64,000 bases of DNA. Origin: Theocolax elegans. Taxonomy: Eukaryota > Arthropoda > Insecta > Hymenoptera > Cerocephalidae. The notes below the pieces were generated by a model. It did no database searches, was not told where the DNA came from, and saw only the letters and a program-made list of their open reading frames with translations. The position numbers and the translations under genes are program-made. Below are positions 22,696 through 34,409 of the stretch, in pieces. The stretch covers positions 13,814,183 through 13,878,182 of the forward strand of contig CM047431.1 of the NCBI GenBank assembly GCA_026168455.1, in the 5' to 3' direction. Numbering within the stretch: the stretch's first letter is position 1; the number at the start of each line of letters is the position of its first letter.

Positions 22696-24635
22696 TTACT
22701 CGTCGGGACTTTACGGATATGACTGCAGGGAACAACTTTCAAATCTAACAACAATATCATTAGTGGATGTTAAAGAATGTGATATACATGAACCATATAT
22801 TAATGTAACAAAAGTTTACGCGCAGTTACTACAATTAAACGATTACAGTACCACGCATGTATATAAATGCATAATAAAAATCACACGTACAGTTACACAT
22901 TGCGGTATGCACGGACATGCATCTCGCGTCCTAAACGGAGAAATTAGTTATTACAAAGAAATAAGTAGAGAGGAATGTTATGGAATCCATCGTTTGGGTT
23001 ATATTTCTATAAGCGGCACTCAAATTATAAATCTACCCAGAAACAGTACCACTAATAAACCAATCGTGTTCGCGAGAGGGAACGATAATAGCGGAAATTG
23101 TATTGGAGGTTCATTTTCGGATTCATACGATACCTATAAAGAGGCCTATGTCGCAGGTTATGTTGAAATAACAATATACGATTACTATGCGGCTGTACAT
23201 CTGGAATATAATAAAGTAAGATTAGACTCCGGGGTTACATGCACACTCGCGGACTTAGAATGTACAGATATCGATGCCTCACAAGTTTTCTGGGAAGCGC
23301 TTCCGGAGGATTCATGCGGAGTTAACAAATATTCTGTGTTGTATGAAGGAAATTTGGTTAATATATATGAAGAGCAAGAAAACCGTATAATGTACTCGCT
23401 TGAAACTAATGATATTACATTCGCACTATGGAAAAAAAGGAGAACAGAATGTATGCGGTTTTAGGTTTACGCGCACCGAACATCACAAGCTTTTCATAAT
23501 TGAGGACGCCAAGGTTAACAGTTTTATAAGCAAAAAAGCAATTGAGGGAAACAATCTTGATATATTTGCATACATAAACTCAAAATTCTTATACGTTGAA
23601 AAATATGTACGCCGACAGCTAAATAGAATGTATTACGACATATTAAAACAAAGATGAGAAATCGAAAGACATATTCTCACTCAAGCCCTCGCGCTCGCCT
23701 CAGTTTCCCCGGCGGAAGTGGGTTATCGTATCATGAATCAACCTGGGTATCTAGCCGTAACAGCGGGAGAAGTTATTCATCTATTAAAATGTTTAAAAGT
23801 AGAAGTAGTCGGGAGAGAAACGACGGGGTGTTACGAACAGCTACCCGTGTTTCGGGACAACGAACCATATTTTCTCACGCCTAGAACGCGTATATTAGTA
23901 AGAAGTGGGAAACCCCTAATGTGTGATAATCGTTTACCGGTTATGTTCAAAATGCATCAAATTTGGTTTAAAATGCTACCGAATCCAGTCGAAGTAAAAG
24001 ATCCCGAGATATTGACGCCTCAAACAAAACTAACATGGAGATATGTTTCACCCGAGACACTCGCTACTAGTGGAATATACGGACAAAAAGATGCCAGTAA
24101 ACTTCGCGATATGATATTATTCCCATTAGAAAAATCTACGGTATTAAATAAGATGGCATTAGGAGCTTCGGGAAGGAAGATAAACCCCAAAGGAATTACT
24201 AGAGGAAATTTGTTCGACCAAGAAGCCTTGAATAACCTGGCTGAATCGACATTCAACAAACTATGGTCGGAATTTTTAACGTTCAGTAACATCTCTGCCG
24301 GTTTCATAGGATTTTTTATGATATGTCGCCACATCAAGCTAATTATTGATACGATTATGCATGGTTTCATGTTGCACGGAATTTACGGGTTCTCCTTACA
24401 TTTACTTGGGGCAATATGGAATTCAATCACTCAACTATTACTTTATTTGGGAACGCAAAAGTTAAATAAAGATAAAGAGGCGAACGAAAAAATGGAGGTT
24501 GAGATAGAGAAAAATGAAAAGGGCCAATTTATCACTTCCGAGTTTAAGACTGTAGATACAAAAATTTTAGAGAGAGAATCGTGTTTATATCCAATTTTAG
24601 AAATAAACAATGAGAACAAAGCAAATTTATTGTAA
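22696..24635 (+). pseudogene. Chuvirus-like glycoprotein remnant
   Basis: Three frames follow one another. 22696-23464 begins near SSGLYGYDCREQLSNLT, lacks a signal peptide, and has many Cys and N-glycosylation sites. The frame changes around 23440 in an A-rich run; 23400-23657 continues and stops at TGA 23655. 23658-24635 is open in the same frame as the previous part and contains MNQPGYLAVTAGEVIHLLKC, then WRYVSPETLATSGIYG. Hydrophobic segments at about 24290-24450 (SAGFIGFFMI, GIYGFSLHLLGAIWN) look like the membrane anchor, followed by a charged tail. The layout and motif spacing match glycoproteins of chuvirus-like negative-strand RNA viruses, which have been found captured in insect BEL/Pao retroelements. 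Here it follows an F-like segment in a Ty3/gypsy context. Confidence 0.6.
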
Positions 24636-24690
24636 TAATAACTCTCATTTTCTTTTTTTTTACTTACACTCAAAATAGGAAAGCCAGTAA

Positions 24691-25788
24691 ATGAGGATTA
24701 TACAAAAAGTTAAAGAAAGGAAAAATTTACCCTCTTACGACGGTGCAATCAGGAAAAAACAAACCAACAGAAAAATACACATAATGTATTACTTTAAAAA
24801 GATGTTTTACAGCATAAATCTGAACACTCCTTTATGTGGAACTTGCATAAAAACAAAGGCAGGAAAACCGATTATACAACACATAAAATTTAGAGACATA
24901 AATATGGATCCCGAAATGAAAAAATGTTATAACTGTAAAAAAAATATCGAGGAGCGAAAAATAAAAAAAGATAATAATAAAATATCCACTCGAATCAGGG
25001 CAATAATAGAACAAAACAAAGAAAGAGAAATCGAGATTGTCACTATAAAAAATGAATTCGAACTACAGAGAAATAACCAGCAAATTATTCCGTTGGAACC
25101 AATACAACAAGAAACGCCCATTTTTGTTGTTAAAAACGAAACAGATATTGAAAAACCAGAGGAAATGGGAACTTCAAGTTCAAAAATGACGCAAACGGAA
25201 CCTATGGAAATACATAAAGACAAAAAATCAGAAGATATCGCAGAATCACAAAACGTTAAGGAAGTAAGCTGGCCGGAATTGGAATCCTTTCTAAGTGAAC
25301 AAGAAGTTATGGAGTTACTACAAAATGCGACCAGTGATATTTTTCCCTCAATACAGGACGAAGAAAATAACACCCCCTGCCAATGACAAGAAGAGTTACC
25401 TGAAATATTAGAGATATTAACATCCTTAGAAAATCAACTAGACGAGGTAGTCTATAATAACACAGAAGGGAAAGTAAAAGAAATGTTTATGGATCTACAA
25501 CAGGACTTTGATGAAACTGATTGCGGAGTAAATTTGTCGATACAGAAAAATCGATTAGATACATTTAAATATTGGCCGCATGCCTTTATTTCAATCGAGG
25601 ATCTAGCAGAAGCTGGATTTTATTATACGGGAGAGAACGACAAAGTAAAATGCTATATATGCGGTGTAGGAATACGAAAATGGGAAAAAACGGACGAGCC
25701 TATGGAAGAGCATCGTAGATGGTCGCCGAAATTTGAATTCATTACAAAGAAGGAACGAGCAGTACTCTCTCTCTCTCTCTCTCTCTCT
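24691..25788 (+). pseudogene. BIR-domain (IAP-like) accessory protein, one stop, cut by LINE
   Basis: The frame runs from ATG 24691 with a single TGA at 25384 and is cut by the (CT)n/LINE junction near 25766. The N-terminal part is basic with two Cys pairs (LCGTC, KKCYNCKK). The middle is acidic and Gln-rich. The C-terminus (about 25540-25745) is a baculoviral IAP repeat: RLDTFKYWPHAF, then LAEAGFYYTGENDKVKCYIC, KWEKTDEPMEEHRRW and SPKFEFI. The first two Cys and the His zinc ligands are present, but the fourth ligand, normally Cys after the His, reads Phe. BIR proteins bind caspases or their antagonists. Placement right after the glycoprotein on the same strand suggests an accessory gene of retroelement 2; capture from a host IAP gene is inferred. 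Confidence 0.72.
25766..25788. repeat. (CT)n at LINE 5' junction
   Basis: A pure CT run between the BIR pseudogene and the LINE 5' end. A longer run borders the LINE 3' end. Confidence 0.9.
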
Positions 25789-25863
25789 TGCCAAGGCACA
25801 ACGCGGCGCCGCGACCACCTTCTCTAATCAGGTAGCTCGCGATACACTCGTTGATCCGTTCAA

Positions 25864-26671
25864 ATGGCGGCTGTTTCACCGCCGTGGTTAGAAGCATTTG
25901 CGCGTGGTCTCAGAGAAGACCTGAGAAAAGATATTAGTCTGATTACGGAAATGGTTGGTCGGGTAGAAGAGAAGGTGGATGTGGTCGGGGCGGATCTTAA
26001 GGCGCTTCATGCTCGCGTAGACATACTTAAGGAACAGACAATCCGGAAAATAAGTGATATGAATGTAAAAATAAACACGGTAAATTCGAGATTACAGGCG
26101 TTGGAGTCTGATGTGTCGAAGTGCTCTATGGGCGTCTCGCGCACCGCTGTTTCAGTTGACTCGCTTAAAGACACTTGTGAAGTGCTTGTTCTGGGCCTTC
26201 CGCTGGTCTCGAGATTCTCGGATGAGATGTTAGTTGAAAAATTAATTGGAGCCGATGCTGGCAAAGCAGGTTGTTGACATTCGTCCGTGGGTTTCGCGAG
26301 TGGGTACAGGCTCCGGTGAGAGCACATCGCAACCTAAAAGCAAAGGGGTTGTTATTAGATTATCCTCTACGTCAGCCAGAGATGCGGTCGTGGATAAAGC
26401 TTACCTTCTGAAAGGACGAAAGGCGCGCGAAATTTTCGTAAAGGGAGAAAACAAAGCTATTTTTATTAGACCATTATGGCCAAAAACCATTTTTGAACTT
26501 TTGTGGTCAGCAAATCGAAAGTGTACAGAGTTGGGCTATGCGAGGCCCCTAGTAGTTAATTTAAAAGTATATATACGGGAGACGAGAGATGGGCCATTAA
26601 CGCGTGTAACCTCTGAAGCCGACATACTAAACCTGCAGCCGCTTTCCTCATCTTCCTCGCATGCTAAATGA
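25864..26671 (+). pseudogene. LINE copy A ORF1 protein
   Basis: Starts MAAVSPPWLEAFARGLREDL. A coiled-coil region covers residues 25-90 (VGRVEEKVDVVGADLKALHA, then MNVKINTVNSRLQALESDV). It is followed by a globular C-terminal part typical of LINE ORF1 nucleic-acid-binding proteins (VVDIRPWVSRVG, GVVIRLSSTSARDAVVDKAY, IFIRPLWPKTIFELLW). The frame changes between 26246 and 26277, so the product is interrupted. ORF1 proteins coat the LINE RNA and act as chaperones. Confidence 0.75.
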
Positions 26672-26689
26672 GGCAGGAGTGGTCGGGCC

Positions 26690-29622
26690 AATAAAAATAA
26701 CAAACACATTTCATCTAACTCATTTTCCATCTCTGATACTAACATAAATCGTCTAAAAACTCATTTTGCAGCCATTGAAGCTTCAATCTATCCGAGATCT
26801 TTCGATGTCATCGCATTAAACGAAACCTTCCTTACTGAACATGATTCCTCTGATATTTTTGAATTACCTGGTTATGTATTGCACATATTGGATCGTGTAG
26901 GTAGGGGAGGGGGTGGAGTTGCGGCGTACATACGTGAGGAGTATAAGGTTAGCGTTGTTGCAAACTCGGATCCGGTTTTTTCTAACAAACCGGAATTCTT
27001 AATCTTACGCTTGGTGAGTGGCTCGTTAACGACTCTTCTAGCGGTGGTCTATCGTAGACCATCAGCCGCCTATCCGAGCGAATTTTTTGAGGTTCTTTCT
27101 GATATTTTACCAGATTGCAACAGCGTTATCGTCACGGGTGATTTCAACATCGATATGAACTCAAACAGTGCAGCTGCTAACATGATGAAGTCAAATCTGA
27201 TGGCATTGGGCCTTTCGCTCATACCATCGGAGCCGACCCATCATGCAGCGACATCGAACGGTTTCTCTCACACTTGGTTAGACCTCTTCCTGATTCGTGA
27301 ACCGGTGCCAAATTTCAAATATCTTAAATCTACTGCTCCCTTCGCAGCCGCCCACGACTCCATTAGTCTGGAATTAATTGTACCGAGTAATCAAAAAGTA
27401 GGGGAGAGGAAGTTTTGGAGGAGAAATCTGGAAGAGGTAAACTTACAGACTCTCGCCACCACATTCACATCCTTCATGAACAACCCATTGGCTCCTGCCT
27501 GGCCCGACCAACCCCTTTCCTCATATTCTAACTCATTCGAAATCATCTCCTCTTTATTAACAAACATTAACCAATCAATCATAAATTCATTTAATGCTCT
27601 GGCACCATTGAAATTCATCACCATTAAAAATTCACAGAAACCATGGGTCACGCGTGAAATAAAATTGTCCATTAGAGAAAGAAATAATGCTTTTGAGAGG
27701 TTCCGTATTTCAAGAGATCCACTGGATTATAGAAACTATAAGGAGCTTAGAAATAGTGTATCAAATTCGTTAAATTCCAGTAAATTTAAGTTTCTTGCAA
27801 ATAAATTAGGTGTAAATAAAGATCCTGCTAGCTCCTGGAAGTCTCTTCGGAATATGGGATTTTGCTCAAGGGCTCATACTTCTCCATTAAAAGTTTTTTC
27901 ACCTCATCAACTCAATACCCATTATACCTCCATCTCAAACCGATCACAGCCTCTCTCAGTTCAGTCATTAGCATCCATCATTTCTAACACTTGCTCATCG
28001 TCATCCTCATCTCCTTCTTTTTCTTTCTCTGTAGTAACGGCCAAAGGGGTGAGACACGCAATACTGAAATTTACCTCTAAAGCAGTCGGTATTGACGGAA
28101 TCTCCTTAAAGATGCTCAGACTTTTAGAGCCACAATTAATCTTTCCGCTTGCCGAAGTATATAACAATATGTTAATTGCGGGTTTTTTCCCGACTGCTGG
28201 AAGAGGGTGGTTTTATTTCCCTTGGCTAAGTCTAGTAAAATTGTAACGTGTGCGGATACCAGGCCAATTGCTATGATCTCTAATTACTTAGAGACAAATA
28301 ATTTATTGACAGAGAGACAGGCAGCCTTTCGTAAAGGCCATAGCACTCAGACAGCATTGTTGGGGGTCCTGGATGATGTCAGAAGAGCCATTGACTCTCG
28401 GAAGATTACGATTCTTATGCTGTTTGACTTCTCCAAGGTCTTCGATACTGTGCCTCATGATGTGCTTATTACCAAATTAAGTAATATTGGTTGTTCAGAA
28501 AATGTCTTAAATTGGTTCTACAGGTATCTGGTAGGTCGCTCTCAGGCGGTGGAGGGTGAAGGTGGTGAACTGTCCGATTGGTTGAATATAAATGCGGGTG
28601 TACCTCAGGGCAGTGTACTTGGTCCGATTTTATTTTCCATTTTTATTAATGATTTACCGAATGTCTTGAAATATAGCAAATGTATGTTGTTCGCGGATGA
28701 TGCCCAGGTTTATTCGTCGTTTTATCCCGCGGAGTTCGAAACAGGAGTTCAGCAAATCTCGGAAGATGCAAATGCGATTGCCGGTTGGGCGAATAAAAAT
28801 GGTCTCAAATTGAATTTAAATAAAACGAAGGTTATAATCCTGGGCAGTCAGGCGTTTATTTCCCGTATAGATCTTAACACTGCCCCGAGAGTTAAAATAG
28901 GGAACGAATATTTGCAGTATGAAAGTGAGGTTAAGTCTCTGGGACTGTTCATTTCGCCCACATTGGATTGGTCAAAACAGGTTTTAGCAATTTCTAAACG
29001 GGTTCATGGAGTCCTTCACTCCTTAAGATATTATAGAAGAACTCTATCGCGTAAACTAAGGAAAAACCTGGCGGAGGCGCTCATTTTCCCGCATTTTGAT
29101 TATGCGTGTGCGGTTTATGACGACATTGATCAAACCAAAAATCTAAAGTTACAGAGATTACTAAATGCGTGCGTAAGATTTGTGAGGGGCGATCTACGTA
29201 GATATGATCATGTGACGCCCCATAGGCTTGATCTAAAATGGCTGTCGGTTGAGTCCAGACGCTCCTACCTCATCGGATCATTAGCATACAATATCATAAT
29301 ACATAACTCACCATCATACCTCGCAGTTCATTTCTCATTATTAAATAACCCAGTCACCAATCCTCGCACCTCATCACGCCATCCGCCTAAAGCACTTACA
29401 TACTTACCACCTCGCACAGAAGCCTTAAATAAATCATTCGTCATTACATCATCCCGCATAGTAAACTCCCTGCCTATCGACATCTTTATGAATTCCTCTC
29501 TAAACCATTTCGAACGTTCCCTTTTCGATCATCTGTTTGGACTCGACCAGGCAGCTTGGTCCGACCGGGTAAACAACGAGCGAATAGTATTGCGGTCCAT
29601 CCCTTGTTTCAAAGCGGAGTAG
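26690..29622 (+). pseudogene. LINE copy A ORF2: endonuclease and reverse transcriptase
   Basis: The APE-type endonuclease occupies about 26700-27400: VIALNETFLTEHD, GRGGGGVAAYI, VVYRRPSAAYPSEF, VIVTGDFNIDMNS and a final AHDSISL. The reverse transcriptase starts near 28040 (GIDGISLKMLRLL). The frame changes near 28207, and RT continues with RPIAMISNYLETNNLL, which appears to lack about twenty residues between RPIAMIS and NYLE. The rest is intact: LTERQAAFRKGHSTQTAL, LFDFSKVFDTVPHDVL, GVPQGSVLGPILFSIF and LFADDAQVY at 28690-28716. A C-terminal domain follows to TAG 29620. ORF2 nicks the target and copies the RNA there. The frame change and the deletion make this copy inactive. Confidence 0.85.
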
Positions 29623-29941
29623 CATAGATTTTATAGTTTAGTTTTATTAAATCAGTATTATCATGCGTTATTTAAATTTAAATTTTTGATTGCATGTAAA
29701 TACTTGTATGGTGATCACTGTATTTTATTTTATTTATTATTTTTACAATGCGTTAAGATATTCATTTGTTTAACTATCAAATTTTAATTTTATTATGTTT
29801 GTATATATATATTTTATTTTTGTTACGTAGTTTTAAGGATTTTTATTCATTGTTATTTTTATTTATTTGTATAACATCTCAAATGTATTGCTGAAGTGCC
29901 TACGGGGTTTCTATCCCAAATGGCCCAATAAACCAGATTCA

Positions 29942-29946
<5 letters not shown>

Positions 29947-30007
<61 letters not shown>

Positions 30008-30014
30008 ATCTCTC
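29947..30014. repeat. (CT)n at LINE copy A 3' end
   Basis: A CT run directly after the ATTC tail of LINE copy A. Confidence 0.95.
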
Positions 30015-30684
30015 AAAAACGTTGTGTATGATAGAAACTTCTTCTCTATCTTAGTATTTCATACATTTTTGTTTATTAAATTGTGTTAAGTATTATTGTT
30101 TAATTGTAATTGTAAACATAAATAAAAAAAAAATAAGGTATAAAACAATTGTAAACTGTAAATAACAACCAACATAACAATTTTAAAACTAATATTTCAG
30201 TATTTTTGTATATGAATAATCCACTGTAGATTTGCGAATTATTCCTATCCTTTAGTTTAAGCACCATCAATAATAGAAAACGCTGTAGATTTGCATCTTC
30301 TATGCGCCGTTGCTTGTACGTGTCAAACACGCCTTAGCTATGCGCATTTGACACTTCATTCTTTTTCTCTCTCCCATTGCTTTAAGTTGTAGCTTTTCCT
30401 CGTGTTCGAAAGCGTCATGCGTAGAGTAGAACAAACGCCCCTCCTGGCGTCCCCTCTCTCCAGACGCGTGCCTACTGTTTGCGTCGGGGAAAACCCATAC
30501 GCTGAGCACAAGCCCTTTCTGGCATCGACGCGCTCTCTCGCACCGCAGCGCTCGGTTCTGTGGAAGCGATCCGCCGCTCGTAGCTCAGAAGCGGCCATAT
30601 TGGGCCTGCTTCCCCCGCCAGCTCAGCGCACGCGCACCCTAGTGTGCACGCATCGAGTTGAATAGTAGCCCTTCCGGCATACAT
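30015..30684. other. Spacer between (CT)n tracts
   Basis: 30015-30300 is AT-rich and empty. 30300-30680 is clearly GC- and CpG-richer than its surroundings, with short overlapping ORFs on both strands and no recognisable protein or splice site. It may be part of a promoter region, a host exon or another element. Confidence 0.4.
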
Positions 30685-30700
30685 TCTCTCTCTCTCTCTT

Positions 30701-30749
<49 letters not shown>

Positions 30750-30750
30750 G

Positions 30751-30800
<50 letters not shown>

Positions 30801-30807
30801 TCTCTCT
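30685..30807. repeat. (CT)n tract
   Basis: A long CT run with a few TTT interruptions, immediately upstream of LINE copy B. Confidence 0.95.
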
Positions 30808-31368
30808 AGATGTGGATCTGGATCTGAATGTCCAAGTCTAGTCTAGTTGGGCTTATATTCTAATTTTAAGTGTTCTAATTGATTATTGTTTCTTGTGATT
30901 ATGTATTTATTTATTAATTGTGAATTTTGTTTATATTCTTTTCTTTTACATACTACGGTTTATTGCGAACGTCTGAATGTTACTTCTTTTATACTGGGAC
31001 TTACTGTGATCGTCGGATAATGTATTATATTCTATTATTTATTATTTTTATTATTTTTCTTGTTATCTATTTTTAAGTTTTGATTCATTCATTTTATCTA
31101 TTTATTTATTCATTTTCACCGAATTGTACATATATTTTATTTTTATTTTATTTTGTTTTACTTTACTTTATTTATTTTACTTTTTTTATTCTACTACATC
31201 CAACTATCATTATTCCGTCCAAGCTGCGCATTTTATTTTACTTTGTAATTGAATTTTATATTGTTATTTAGTATTTAGTTTTAACGTTTTATCAATGTAT
31301 TTGTTCGCTTTTAGTGCCTATGGGGTTTCTACCCCTCAAAGGCCCAATAAACATATCAATCAATCAAT

Positions 31369-31372
<4 letters not shown>
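30808..31372 (+). mobile_element. LINE copy B, 5'-truncated to the 3' UTR
   Basis: Shares the LINE 3' end (GTGCCTATGGGGTTTCTACC, GGCCCAATAAAC) followed by an ATCA-repeat tail and (CT)n. No coding part is left. It begins right at the end of the preceding (CT)n tract. Confidence 0.75.
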
Positions 31373-31437
<65 letters not shown>

Positions 31438-31443
31438 TCTCTC
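31373..31443. repeat. (CT)n between LINE copies B and C
   Basis: Directly follows the ATCA tail of copy B and directly precedes copy C. Confidence 0.95.
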
Positions 31444-32310
31444 GTGATCATGTTACTCCATATAGACTAGGCTTAAAATGGCTTTCGGTCGAGTCCAGAC
31501 GTTCTTTTCTCATCGGTTCCTTAGCATATAGTATCATCTCTCATAATACACCAACCTACATAGCAAATCACTTCATTAAACTTGACACTCCTGACCATAA
31601 CCCTCGTTCTTCCTCTCGTCATCCACCTAAACCCCTCACATACCTCCCACCACGCACTGAATCATTAAACAAGTCATTCATCATAACATCCACCCGCATC
31701 ATCAATCAGCTCCCTTTCATCACCTTTAATCCCATGCTCATAGATAATTTCAAAGTCATTCTCTTCAATCATCTGTTTGGGCTCGATAAGAATGCCTGGT
31801 CTACACGGATCGCAACCGAGGGCATCACACCTCAGACCATACCGAATCTCGAGGAGGCCTTGTAGACTTCGTATTGTTTATAAACCTGTTCTACCTTTGC
31901 GTTTTTATTTGCGTTTTTATTTACTTATTTATTTTTACTAATCTAGTTGATGGTATTTTTTGAGAGCGACTCGAGCGATTTCTTATTGTATTATATTACT
32001 ACCTTGTACCTGCTGACAAATTGCGTTTTTATTTATTTATTTATATTGTTAAGTTTGTTAAATCAACTGTTTTTATTTTATTTTATCGTACACTATATAT
32101 TCAATTTTATTGTACTGTACACATTTACACCTGTAATTCTATTTCGTTGAAAGCTTGTATTTTATTTTATTTTATTTTGTTATGTAGTTTTAAGATTTTA
32201 TTTATTTATTTATCTTCTATTCTTGTAACAATTAAAGCTTTCTATCAACTATTAGTTCCTATGGGGTTTCTACCCTAAATGGCCAAATAAAGATTAAATC
32301 AATCAATCAA
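31444..32310 (+). mobile_element. LINE copy C, 5'-truncated
   Basis: Begins within ORF2 at the position equal to about 29206 of copy A (DHVTPYRLGLKWLSVESRRS) and keeps an open reading frame to TAG 31863 (HPPKPLTYLPPRTESLNKSF). The 3' UTR ends in GGGGTTTCTACCC, GGCCAAATAAA and an ATCA tail at 32310. It is flanked by (CT)n on both sides. Confidence 0.85.
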
Positions 32311-32436
<126 letters not shown>

Positions 32437-32609
32437 GGTGAATGAGGAATGGAATGAAAAAGGGAAAAATAAAACACTCTATTATGAGCTTTACAAACAA
32501 GTTTATTCCCTGTTAAATTTTTTTAGTAACAATAAAAGAAAAACAAAAACACTACAAATCTGATCATCTTGTCACAGTTCATCCTCGAATGATATATCTA
32601 TTATATCAA

Positions 32610-33065
32610 TTATACGCGGCACTGGTCGGACGGCCAGTAAAATGAGGCCGGAACGTCAGGCACCTGCTCTGGTGAGGGAGATCTCGGCGAAAAATCTACC
32701 TCCAGTGCCACCAAATCTTCCTCCCTCACCTCCTCCTCCTCCTCCTCCTCCTCCTCCTCTTCCTCCTCCTCCATCGCCTCCAACTCCTCCTCACCCATTT
32801 CCTCCTCGGATGACGATAATGAATTCGAAGCCTCGGAGCTCGCGGGCAACTTTACTATGGCCGCAAGTTCCCGTAAGGATAAATTTAATAAAAGCAGAAG
32901 GGTGTCCACATCCAGTCGGACTCCTTCACTTCTACACAGCGCATTTAACTCCTGGGCAGCGGCTAGAAACCAGCTCCGGGCTTCAAATAAATTGGGACTA
33001 AATTCCCGATCATCTCGTCGACGTAAAGCCCACTGCATTAGCAAACGTGCTTTTTCAAACTCCAT
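32610..33065 (-). CDS. Unrecognised acidic protein, 151 residues
   Basis: Minus-strand frame from ATG 33065 to TAA 32610. The ATG lies two bases after a splice-acceptor-like TTTTCAG, and a donor-like AA|GTAAGC lies near 33338 on the same strand, so an upstream non-coding exon is possible. An AATAAA on this strand lies at about 32504. Residues 1-80 look like helices (FEKARLLMQWALRRRD, EARSWFLAAAQELNAL, LLLLLNLSLRELAAIV). Residues 85-125 are Ser- then Glu-rich, with a long Glu run. The C-terminus has SPRSPSPEQVPDVP. No family is recognised. The plus strand offers a Pro-rich ORF that is the mirror of the Glu run. The minus-strand reading is preferred for its mixed composition and the processing signals, but a chance ORF is not excluded. 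Confidence 0.45.
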   Translation of the reverse strand: MEFEKARLLMQWALRRRDDREFSPNLFEARSWFLAAAQELNALCRSEGVRLDVDTLLLLLNLSLRELAAIVKLPASSEASNSLSSSEEEMGEEELEAMEEEEEEEEEEEEEEVREEDLVALEVDFSPRSPSPEQVPDVPASFYWPSDQCRV

Positions 33066-33068
33066 CCT

Positions 33069-34409
33069 GAAAACATAGAAAAAAATACTTACTTAGCGTT
33101 AGGAAAATAAATATAAAAACATACATGCAAAAAAAAATATATAATAAAACCTTAACGACAAAAGCAAAATTAAAAAAAAAAAGAATATAATATACGTAGA
33201 AAAAAAAAAGATAAATATTCTCTTATATAAGAGATACACTATTATTTTTTTTTCTTATTATAACAAGTAAAAGAAATAATAATAAGCAACAAAAAAGAGA
33301 TGATAATAATAATAATAATAAAAACGCTTACTTAGTAAAAAAATAGGGACGAGACACCTTGGAGAAACGGATAGAATCACTGCCTGACGAATACTGACGA
33401 AAAAATGCAAGGAGCCACCCGTATTTAAATGAAACCTTATAGCACTAAGGGAAAATAATTTACTAGGGTATAAAAGATTACTTGGAAAAATTCAAGCGAC
33501 CAACGAAAACGTTTATTATTGACAGAACTAGGAGGGGTACTTGAGAGTAATAAATAAGTCAAAGTGATTCTTTGTTTATAATAGCCGAAAGAAAAACTCA
33601 TAACGAAAGCCTTGAATAGCTATATTCAACGTTTTCGTTACATTTCAGAGGGGGGGGGAGGGGGAGCGAAGAAATTAAATATTTCTTCGCTCCTTCTAAC
33701 CTTACTTTAAGAAAAGATTACTAAGCAGGTTACTGTAAGATGCACTAACAATGTCTACATTGAAGCGAGGGTCTGTATTGCATAAAAAAAAAATTTTTTT
33801 TTCTCTCTCTTTTTCTTTTTCCATCTCGCTATAACAGTTCATTATGCTGCAATTATTAATAGACTAAGCAAAAAATATGTATACTAATGGATAATACTTA
33901 ATCAGTATTTCAGAAAAATACGTAAGCATCCACATATTATCAAAGAAAATTGTAACTTTTGTAAAAAAAAAAATGGCTAAGAGAACAAAAAAATACAAAT
34001 AACATATATTTTTAACATGAATTGATGTATACTAAAAATTAGGAGTAAAAACTAAAGAAGAATAAATTCTTTATATACAAAAAACACATTTAATAATAAT
34101 TATACAATTTTTCGGAATATCTAGAATAAAAATTGTAATAATAAAACCCTTTTTACTTTTAGCTTCTATTTTTATAGGTGAACTATATCAATACTGTTAA
34201 ACGGTTCGAAATAATGTAATAGATGTAAGAAAAAATAATAACAAAACTACGAAAGAAATAATTGTAATATGGCTTATAAAGCTCACCATAAGAAATAAAG
34301 AAAAATTAATCGAAATAATGTTTATAATTTAAAATTAAGTATGATATCTTATGTCAAGAGAAATAATAATATAATAATAATATTGTTTAACGACGAGGGC
34401 GTCGTTTTT
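33069..34409. other. AT-rich, no gene
   Basis: No ORF of note. It holds A-rich runs and a (ATA)n patch at about 33305-33325. A G run is at 33650-33660 and a TATAAAA motif at about 33468. Confidence 0.5.

Larger units (their letters stand above)
25789..29946 (+). mobile_element. Near full-length LINE (non-LTR retrotransposon), copy A
   Basis: 5' UTR 25789-25863, ORF1 25864-26671, ORF2 about 26690-29622 and a 3' UTR ending in GGGGTTTCTATCCC, GGCCCAATAAACC and an ATTC-repeat tail. It is bordered by (CT)n on both sides. Two more copies follow at 30808 and 31444. The protein type fits the CR1/Jockey-like group; I cannot assign a clade securely. Confidence 0.85.

Noticed and set aside
21227..24635. 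Reading the env-like region as one intact viral glycoprotein gene
   Set aside because: It comprises two segments of different family type with several stops and frame changes; it cannot be a functional gene as it stands.
30658..30846. 62-residue Ser-Leu ORF
   Set aside because: A microsatellite translation only.
32642..33001. 119-residue Pro-rich plus-strand ORF
   Set aside because: The Pro run is the complement of the Glu run of the minus-strand ORF. The minus strand has more mixed composition and processing signals. Not fully excluded.
33780..33830. Promoter-like pyrimidine tract
   Set aside because: A simple T/CT run without any downstream gene.
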